A model generated the notes under the pieces. That model did not search any database, had not been told where the DNA came from, and saw only the letters and a list, made by a program, of their open reading frames with translations. This document shows positions 56,101 through 64,000 of a DNA stretch of 64,000 nt, one piece after another (within the stretch, counting starts at the first letter, position 1; every line of letters starts with the position of its first letter). Made by a program: the position numbers and the translations under genes. This DNA is from Bursaphelenchus xylophilus (lineage: Eukaryota > Nematoda > Chromadorea > Rhabditida > Aphelenchoididae). Where the stretch lies: NCBI GenBank assembly GCA_904066235.2, contig CAJFCV020000001.1:5766001-5830000 (forward strand), read 5' to 3'.

Positions 56101-59100
56101 CATTGTAATCGTAACAGCACACTTGACCAGCTCCAGTCCAGCTAAAATTAGTTCAAATTTTAGATTATCAAAATAAAAGCTATAGGATGACCGTAATATG
56201 AAAAAATTACTGAAACTTACACGGAGAATGTGCTCAGAACGCAATGTTTGGCTCCTTGATGGTAGTAACAACGATGATCTCCTTCTTGATCGCACTCAGG
56301 CAATGCCGTGAATCTTCCAATGTCAGTTACAGCTTGATCCAAAGTGCAAGGACAGGGTACTGTAACATTACATTAAAAAAGCCATGTAATGTGCAAAATG
56401 ATAAGATTAAATGCAAGGTGACTTAAAAAGCTGTTTTCTTACTCTTTGGTTCTAATTCCATGACAAAATTCTCCCTGCGGCCATCATAATCGTACCATTC
56501 CTGACACAAATGCATGGCCCAATCCATCCCATAATGATATTCCCATTGTTCTTTGAAGAACCAGCCAAAAGAGACGGGAGAAGACCAATATAATCCATCT
56601 CCTCGATCGTTCTGCCAACTTTCACTCACTCGGACTTGGATTAAGCCACCGTGATAAAATCTGAAGGCCTGGGGATCTCCTTCGAGGTCCTTTCTGGAAC
56701 AAAATGCATTCATTTTGGATATTTAAAAGTCGATTTAAGTCTTACATTTATTAAAATTCACAGTTTGAACTAAAAAAGTTATGATACATTAAAAACGACT
56801 TTCATCAAAGAACTAATGTTATACTTGCTAACGCATTACAAAACTTTTTTTAAAGATCTTACTTTAGAGTTTGTGGGTCGAATGTAAGAGTCCCTAGATT
56901 AGCCGTCCTCCTCGCAATATACCCGACTTGTTTGAGGCTGTGACCTTCCACATCCTCCCAATATCCATATAAAACAACATCAATTTCGGCATTATAATTG
57001 GCCGTTATATTCTCATGTTCCCAGGTTAATGTCAGATTCCTAGCATCGAACGCATTCCAATTATTCCGGGGTTCTCTGGCATCGTTCACAAGGTTGACTC
57101 GACGTCGAGAAAGGCCTGGTTGTACTATAATATTTTTTGGGTTACTGTAGGAAAACATTTTTTGATTTCTTACAGACATAAAATTTGTTCCACCAAGGAT
57201 AGTTCTTTCCTCCGTCGACGGACAGTCGGAGATCCACTAATCCCGTACGGAACACTTGATTTACCGGGATCACACATCTGGCGATAACCATGTCTATCTA
57301 AAACAATAAAGATAAATAACTGTCAAAATGACATAAAATTAATCACTTACCCGTTCACAATCTATCGTCAACTCATCGAATTGTAATTTAATTATATCTG
57401 TGGGTCGATAACAAGGTCCCGAGACATTCAAAGCAAACCCTCCCAGCATATTCCCATACTGTTGAGAGGTCTCCAAAGTGCCTCTACTTTCATTGCTGCA
57501 TCCACCATATTGGATCTGCTCATCTACCCGAGCCACCCATCTTCCCGCAATCTGAGTTGATCCGTATTGAACTAGTTTATAAGAGTTTCCGTCAGCACTA
57601 TAGGGCAGTTCAAAGTAGCCCGTTCCGTTTCCTCCATTGAACCCGACCAAAGCACTCTGTTTGCCTCCACGCCCACCGATCAGAGCACCGGCTTCGGCCG
57701 AAGAAGTCCAATTTATGTTGGCAAAGTTGAACATACAATAAGTCCGGATCTCGTCGGTCGCCACAACCATCTGGTACGTGTTTTGCTAAAATAATTACCA
57801 ATCGAATACTCCATTCCGTAGAGTATTCTTTTGTAACATAAAGTTCTCCTACCCATCTCTTGGCCTGTTCGTACTGATCGATCTTAGTGATCCTTGGCGC
57901 TCCTCCATACGCCATCCTCTCCCATGTTACGATCAATGCGTAATCGGCTTTCCAACCTCTGGCACCTACCATTCCATGCCTTATATCGCTGAAGAAAACC
58001 AATGCATCAAAAATCAACTGTAATATTACGACACTTACTTTGTAATCAAATCTAAGAATTCTGGATCTTCCACTCTTCCTATCTCAGTCTTCAGCTGCCG
58101 TCCACGATAAGTACGGTAGTATCTAAAATCATCGAATTTGATATTATACTTGACAAAGGTATACTGTATCTCATTAATATACAACTCATAGTAATTCCAG
58201 TCATTACCGCGACCCTTGATAACTGTAAACGCCCAATGGCTGATTGTTTGGCTGGTTGTTGTGTTGCGGGAACCAATCGATATTCAAATTGTTGTATCCA
58301 ATCAACGACGGAGGTCTGAAATATTCATTTTGATCTTCCACATGATGACAAACATAATGATATATATGGCAATCTACATACCTTTCTACAATCCTATACC
58401 AAACATTGCTGATTTTGGTGTCTCCCACATATTGTAAAACCTGATCAGCCATAAATGCAGCAATCAGAGAGGGATCTGGCTGATTCGGCCACTTGGGATT
58501 GGGAAAAGTGTATGGGGGCTGGATGAAGGAGGGATAAGAAAAGGCAACGAATCCCTCATGGAAGATCTGGAACATTTGTTTTGTGATTGTGATTTTGTTA
58601 CCAGTAACTTACAAAAGTGTAATTAAATCGATGTCCATAATAGGGAAGGAAAAAGTCAAGATCAATTTGTTTATCCATTCCATGCCGGCTGTTCAAGGGA
58701 TTATCGAAATACCTCTCACCAAAAGGATAAAGATGCCACCATCCTGAATGGGAGGTGTATTAAGTGTAATATGAACCAATTAAAACTACAAATTTTTTAC
58801 CCTCTTCGCTCCGACGATCCACCTGAGTCCAGTCGATATTGCGAAGATGTTGGTAAGTGATTCTGGGTGATTGATTCATCATAAATCCCTGTTCGTTTCT
58901 GATTGTGGATATCCCCGGTTGTTGGGCATTCGTGGCTGTGTTCATAAACACCAAATTGGTGGGATTCAAAGGATTGGGAGATGATTGTAGACCAGCTCGG
59001 CCAACATCCAACTGGATTCCTCGTTGTCCATCTTCTTTCCGATTATAAATCTGATTTGTTTGGCCAATTGTTTGAGAATAAACATCGAGATGTAGAGAAA

Positions 59101-59128
59101 ATAAGAGGAATAAAAGATCGATCATCAT
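53199..59128 (-). CDS. Mesh-type membrane protein (NIDO, AMOP, VWD, sushi, TM)
   Basis: A multi-exon gene starts at 59128 with a signal peptide ([17 protein letters not shown]). Recognisable exons give, in order: a NIDO domain ([50 protein letters not shown]); an E-set/Ig-like part (KNIIVQPG); an AMOP domain ([15 protein letters not shown] ... [15 protein letters not shown] ... [10 protein letters not shown]); a VWD domain ([33 protein letters not shown]); a sushi domain ([19 protein letters not shown] ... [14 protein letters not shown]); and a membrane helix ([20 protein letters not shown]). A final 41-nt intron with donor GTAGGT gives a tail ending GLNTSV at 53199; otherwise it stops at 53299. 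This order is that of insect Mesh and SUSD2, which in Drosophila organises smooth septate junctions of the gut. One intron contains a foldback element (54213-54807). Confidence 0.9.
54213..54807. repeat. Foldback element in the Mesh-like gene, with tRNA-like core
   Basis: Arms of about 150 nt are near-perfect inverted copies. The outer ends read ACAAGGAAAGTACTTTTATG, and inner parts include GATCAAGGATATATAAATCT. Between them lies a tRNA-like sequence on the minus strand. The element interrupts nothing coding, as it is inside an intron. Confidence 0.8.
54514..54597 (-). pseudogene. tRNA-Ser-like pseudogene inside the foldback element
   Basis: The minus strand has an A-box-like TGGCCGAGTGGTTAGTGCC, a central loop TGGGAAT that would give anticodon GGA (Ser), a long variable region and a B-box-like GGGTTCGATTT. 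The acceptor stem ends do not pair and the anticodon and T stems carry mismatches, so it is not a functional tRNA. It may be the head of a tRNA-derived short interspersed element. Confidence 0.6.
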
Positions 59129-60755
59129 AACATGGTTAACAATGGAATGAAGGTCGAAAGACCGGCGGAATGACCATTATCTTCCACAAAGTTTCTATAG
59201 TAACGGTTACAATAGCGGGGTGTGAAAGGCTCTATATTATAGTAATCATCCCCGTCCAAGGTCACATCGAGTAAAACAAGCCAGTCATTTTAGTGCCGCT
59301 CTTCGATTTCCGGATACGACAATTTAATGCAACCCATGATATTTGAAGACAACAGCTTTGCAAAACCGTCATCGCCGTTATCTGATAACCATCATGATGG
59401 TGATCACCTTCATCAAGTGAACAAAACCCAAGACAAAAAAATCCTTGAATTATGTAATTTCCCATGGGCCATGACATGGAGTGTTGTGCATATTCCATTA
59501 TTAAGATCTGCCCCGACCGACCGGTCGTTCCAAAAATCTCATTCCGCCGTGTATTGCCTCAGGTCCCGGGGCGAAAACATTTTCGGTCAAAGTCTGGATT
59601 TCCAAACGTTTGCGAACGAAATTTATGTAAGATTTTATCTTTACTGTGAAAAAGATTTGATAAGGACCATTTACAATCCTCTTGTTATGATAATCGGGTC
59701 GTCTTTATTCTTCATCTTGCAGGTTGATCCTTTTTTGGTTTTTATATCTGGTGTTGTATAAAGTTTTTCGGCGATTAAGATTGGCCGAATAGATGTCAGA
59801 TGGGTGTAAAATAATGCTAATCGAAAACAAGGAGTGTTTGTCGTTCTTCTAATCAAAATTCAGGCATTTCCGACGTTCTTCACGTCGGAATGCGGCTTCT
59901 TAGGGAGGAAATGGGGGCATTCAAACACATAGAGAAGAAGAGACCGCCAGAGCTCCAATTCCATGTAATAATAGGCAGATGGGGGACAGAGAGCGAGAGC
60001 AGGGGAAACCCGCCACTTTCTGGCGGCGAGCAGTCTCCGCCATCCAAGAGAGCGCACCCAATGCGGAGAGACGGCGATGGGGCGAGAGAGTACGGCGAAA
60101 TTGGAGAGCCGGGACGCTTTTTTCTTTGGTTCTTCTGCGTTTCGCCTGGATCCGTCGGCTTTTTCTCTCTCAGTTGATAGCAGGCCAACAATTATTAGAT
60201 AGAGTTTCGTCCCTTTTGTAGCTGATCCAACCACTGATTCGAGTCGATATTATTCATGGCAAGGGTCCTTCGCATCGGGTCTCTAAGACGCTTCCAGACC
60301 CCCAAGGCAGTATAAACACCTCACAAACGGAGTCTTTGAGATCTCGCAGACATTTTATTTATTTGGTCTTGTTTTTTGAGTCGATGTAAAGTTAAGTTCA
60401 AGTCTACCTGCTCTCATCACGCGGTGAAGAGTAGAAGGCTAAGTAAGAGTTTGATCGCTTTGACGTTGGTAATTCGTCATAAGAACCTTTGAGGTGTTAT
60501 CAAAGAAATACTTTAGATGGTAATTCACTGTGTTATACTTTCCCTTGAGTAGTGTCTAAAAAATATTGCAAAAAATCCCGCATACGTGGATCTTATAGTC
60601 TATCGATTTTTATGCATATTTTTTGAAATTCGCGCGGTTTGCTTTTTTTGCGTTTGTTTATTTCGCGCGTTCCCATATGTTATCCTTTACATTTTTAGTG
60701 TTTAGGGGAACCTCAAACTCATTAGAGGTGTTTCAGCTTGGGTCGCTGAGCAACG
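59129..60755. other. Divergent intergenic region between Mesh-like gene and kin-19
   Basis: No gene is supported. Short open frames occur on both strands (59327-59761 and 59860-60234) without motifs. The last part carries the kin-19 upstream region, with GTGTTTCAG at 60729-60737 as a likely trans-splice acceptor 19 bases before the ATG. Confidence 0.4.
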
Positions 60756-62129
60756 ATGGCGGAATTCATCGTTGGAGTCAAGTACAAGCTGAAACGCAAG
60801 ATTGGCAGCGGTTCCTTCGGTGATATTTATTTGGGAATCAATATCCAAAATGGCGAGGAAGTAGCTGTAAAATTGGAATCGGTGAAGGTAGGTGGTTTAT
60901 TCTTGTTTCGGATTTAGGGCCACAATGATCAACCCGATATCCCTCTTTACAGGCCAGACATCCCCAACTTCTCTATGAATCTAAGGTTTACAAGATCTTA
61001 TCTGGCGGAGTTGGTGTCCCTCACATCAGATTCTATGGTGTAGAACGGGATTACCACTGTCTAGTGATGGACCTTCTGGGCCCATCGCTGGAGGATCTGT
61101 TCAACTTCTGTTCACGCCGTTTCACCATGAAAACCGTCTTGATGTTGGCTGATCAGATGATCGGAAGAATCGAGTTCATGCATGTAAAGAACTTTATCCA
61201 TCGAGACATCAAGCCCGACAACTTCTTGATGGGAATTGGAAGACATTGTAACAAGCTGTTCATTATCGATTTTGGGTTGGCCAAAAAATATCGGGATTCC
61301 CGCACTCGGTCTCATATCGCTTACAAAGACAACAAGAACCTGACTGGAACTGCAAGATATGCTTCCGTCAACGCACACATGGGTAAGTAATTTAATTTGG
61401 TTGGACCGCATCCGTGTCAGTTTTGAGTCATATGATGTACGATTTTAGGTATTGAACAGAGCCGAAGAGATGATATGGAATCGCTCGGGTATGTTCTGAT
61501 GTACTTCAACAGAGGCAATTTGCCATGGCAAGGACTTAAAGCCGCTAACAAGAAACAGAAATACGAAAAGATCAGCGAAAAGGTGCGTCATAATGAGATT
61601 TTGAGTTTTGAAATGAATGGAGAACAAAGATAATTATGTAAAGTAATGTGTGTCCGGTTTCAGAAGATGACGACTCCGGTGGAGGTGCTGTGCAAGGGTT
61701 TCCCATCAGAATTCTCGATGTATTTGAATTATTGTCGTGGTCTCCGTTTCGATGAGTCTCCAGATTACATGTATTTGCGTCAGTTATTCCGAATTTTATT
61801 CCGCACTCTAAACCATCAGGTAAGGCTACTGATTATTTTTTTCTTATCGATTTTCACAGTTCAGACCTACTCTGTGATTATTACAACAAAATCAGTTTGT
61901 TTTTGTTCTCTTTTGAGATCAAAAATATGATTAAATTGTTTCGCATTATCTCTCGTTATGTGTAATATAATATTTCTTCCAGTATGATTACACTTTCGAC
62001 TGGACCATGTTGAAACAGAAGGCGTCGTTGAACCAGGTCTCCAACCAGCCCGCCAACGGCCCCAACGCGACCACATCAGCCAACCCAGAGACTCCTCAGG
62101 CGTCGGGAAACTTCCAGCCAGCTATCTAA
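60756..62129 (+). CDS. kin-19: Casein kinase 1 alpha
   Basis: Five exons (60756-60887, 60953-61382, 61449-61582, 61664-61819, 61983-62129) join to 332 aa (vertebrate CK1 alpha is 337). All kinase motifs are present: the Gly loop [19 protein letters not shown] (ATP lysine), [12 protein letters not shown] (catalytic loop), IDFGLAKKY (DFG) and [13 protein letters not shown], which replaces the usual APE motif (CK1 hallmark). The region ends with [15 protein letters not shown] and a short Ser/Thr/Asn-rich tail ([15 protein letters not shown]). CK1 alpha primes beta-catenin and other substrates for degradation and acts in Wnt signalling and clock control. The protein is near-invariant across animals. 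Confidence 0.98.
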
Positions 62130-62751
62130 TCCCATCCATCGTCTGATGTAAAAGTCGTGGTCACCCATTTCTTTTTTGGTTTTGTCTATTAAACAGAGGA
62201 TGAAGAAAGTCTTGGCCTTTATATGTTCGTGTCTCTCATCACCAGAGGTCGGAAGCCCGCTTCAGTTCCACTGATTGATGTCTCGTATTAATGTTGTTCA
62301 TCCACAACCTGTCAGTTCTTTCAACTCATTTATCCTTGTTTGGGACTTTAAAGAAGCCGACTTCCGACCTCTATTCTCTTATTGGCTTGACTAGACACTC
62401 CCTTTGTAACAGTATCATCCACATTCGTCTCAACATCGTTTAAACTATTCTTGGCTCTGAAAAGAAACAAGTTGTTTGGACTCAAATAAAAATTACAAAA
62501 ACTGGAATCTTTGTGGTTGACATGACTAGAAGATAAACGGTCTTATGTTCATCACGCACAAGACTACTGTAGTTCTCAAAAGCCGATTTGGTGCAGAATG
62601 CCATAACTGAGTCCCGAGAAGAAAACGAGCGCGGGAAACATTATTTTAGAAAAAATGGCATTGAATTTTTTCGCGCGAAATTTTTGCAATTATGCAGATC
62701 TTTAATAGACTTTTACGTTTTCTTGGGTAAAAATTTGCATATTCTTTTAGA

Positions 62752-64000
62752 ATGTCGATTCGGGTTACCCGCAGACTGACCTACAAAGTGGTGGAATCCT
62801 CAAAACAGACTGATGAATTGCAAAGAGAGGAAAATAAGACTTCCAAAGCGTCAAAGAAGGAGAAGAAACTCTCAAAACAAGGTAAAGATGCTTTGAAGAA
62901 GGACCAAGAAGCATTAAAAAGAGACCAGGAACTTCTGAGGTCTTTTGTTGCGCCTACTCGGCAAGATCCGGAGCCTTCAAAAGAGTTACCGGTCAGTCGA
63001 ATTGATGGACTGGATAAAGAAGTGCTGAAAGTATTTGGTGTACAGTTACCAAGTCTGTTGTCGCATGTCTGTTATATGTTCAACGAAATGGAAAAGGTGA
63101 GCTTATGAATAGTTTTTATAATCTTTTATATTTAGGTAGTTATGATTTACTTCTCATTGGGAAAGCGGATAACTTTAGATCTGATAAAAAAGAATATTGC
63201 GAAGAACTGCCAGAAGTAAGTAATCACTCTTTTAGAAGATGCGTTTGTTTAGAGCATTTACTGATGCTGTTTTGGGGAAGATCTTGGCTATTTATCCAGA
63301 ATCTTATCAAATTGAACTGGAGAAGAGTCGCTTCAACAAACCTGGACAACCCGTGAAGTACGAGACACTTCTGAAACCTAATATCAAGGACGGTATGTTT
63401 AGAGTACACTTCAATTATTTGTAATTTAGATCTTCATCCTTATTACCATGAAGAGTACGTTCCAAAGAGTCCGTCAAAGCAATTATACTCAACGCCGATC
63501 AAGTTAGTGTCGCCTAGAAAAAAGCCCCAGAATCTTGACTATATTCCGAGTCCTCCACGATCACCGAGAAAAGGACAAGCTGTTCCTTTGCCAAGGTGCG
63601 CCTTGAGTTGTATGGAGCACCAATATTAATAATTATAGACAAGCTAACACTGTTTATTTCAGAGAGATTGAACTCCACCTTGGCCCAAAATTTGAAGGAT
63701 GGAGGAAGCATTGTCGATCCGCAATTATGAAGTATAAACTGCATCAATATCTATTGAAAGAACACGAGAAATTCCTCGAGTCTCATCCACTTGAAGGTCT
63801 AAAGGAAGGTGTTTTCCATCCAGACTTTGTCGTTAATCGAATCGACATTACCCCTATTGAACTTCCGAAGCCTAAGCAGCCAGCCAAACAGATGACTATG
63901 ATGGATTACTTGAATAAAGTCCCGACAACCGGTATTCTGAAGAGTGTGGAGAAAGTAACCGAAGAGTTGAGATCTCCCGAGAAGAAGGTCAAGTTGGAGA
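62752..64000 (+). CDS. cdt-1: Replication licensing factor Cdt1, partial at the right edge
   Basis: Exons 62752-63096, 63136-63215, 63253-63392, 63430-63595 and 63663-64000 join in frame; the last is cut by the window. The ATG lies one base after TTCTTTTAG, a likely trans-splice acceptor. The lysine-rich N-terminus precedes the geminin-binding/winged-helix region: LPSLLSHVCYMFNEMEKVV, LGKILAIYPESYQIELEKS, and after a Ser/Pro-rich insert (SPRKKPQNLDYIPSPPRSPR) the block KYKLHQYLLKEHEKFLESHP with VFHPDFVVNRID. These match metazoan Cdt1, which loads MCM helicase with ORC and Cdc6. A PIP-box-like QMTMMDYL lies at 63889-63912. The 37-39 nt introns are typical of the window. Multiple SP sites suggest CDK control. 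Confidence 0.92.

Noticed and set aside
59860..60234. Overlapping frames of about 100-124 codons on both strands upstream of kin-19
   Set aside because: There are no recognisable motifs, the strands are equally open, and there are no splice signals; composition explains the openness.
63216..63235. A 20-nt intron in cdt-1 (GTAAGTAATCACTCTTTTAG)
   Set aside because: It breaks the frame. Using the next acceptor (GTTTGTTTAG at 63252) gives a 37-nt intron, typical here, and keeps the Cdt1 frame.

Overview
The window looks like a gene-dense piece of a nematode nuclear genome. The evidence is short introns (many of 35-60 nt) ending in TTTCAG or TTTTAG, splice-acceptor-like sequence just upstream of several start codons (consistent with spliced-leader trans-splicing), a levamisole-type acetylcholine receptor subunit, and clear matches to worm genes such as kri-1, aex-6, nlp-40, kin-19 and cdt-1. 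The gene content and sequence are not those of Caenorhabditis elegans itself, and I cannot name the species. All identifications come from reading translations against remembered families; no search was run. For most genes I worked out exon junctions by hand and checked that the joined exons keep frame.

Layout. 1-1843 (-): non-alpha nicotinic receptor subunit running off the left edge. 3608-5410 (+): Gag-like zinc-knuckle gene of BEL/Pao type, then a 1.2 kb mariner-type element with perfect inverted termini (5553-6762). 7737-15048 (+): the KRIT1/CCM1 homologue kri-1 (717 aa), with a secreted Ly6-like gene nested antisense in one intron. 15880-17070: poorly resolved small genes. 17324-18691 (+): nuclear receptor with a thyroid-receptor-like DNA-binding domain. 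19975-20047: tRNA-Lys(CTT). 20600-23222 (+): CUB/LDLa single-pass receptor. 23352-24108 (-): small membrane protein. 24375-26121 (+): TMEM180/MFSD13-like transporter. 26702-27951 (-): Rab27 (aex-6). 29173-29628 (-): Thr-rich membrane protein, 5' end missing. 30412-31964 (+): SLC22A18-like transporter, converging on a MANEC-type gene (32016-32830, -). About 32.8-45.3 kb is gene-poor and holds a two-TM protein (36987-37943, -), the neuropeptide gene nlp-40 (38423-40100, -) and several foldback elements. 45287-48130 (-): OTUD7/Cezanne-like deubiquitinase. 50.4-53.1 kb: a cluster of four small secreted-protein genes, three of them tandem Gly/Met-rich paralogues. 53199-59128 (-): Mesh-type NIDO-AMOP-VWD-sushi membrane protein. 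60756-62129 (+): casein kinase 1 alpha (kin-19). 62752-64000 (+): replication licensing factor cdt-1, cut by the right edge.

The genes are independent eukaryotic loci rather than an operon-like pathway. One functional coincidence stands out: aex-6/Rab27 and nlp-40 both act in intestinal peptide signalling of the worm defecation motor program and lie about 11 kb apart. The best candidates for something undescribed are the Gly/Met-rich secreted cluster and the thyroid-receptor-like nuclear receptor with a divergent ligand domain.
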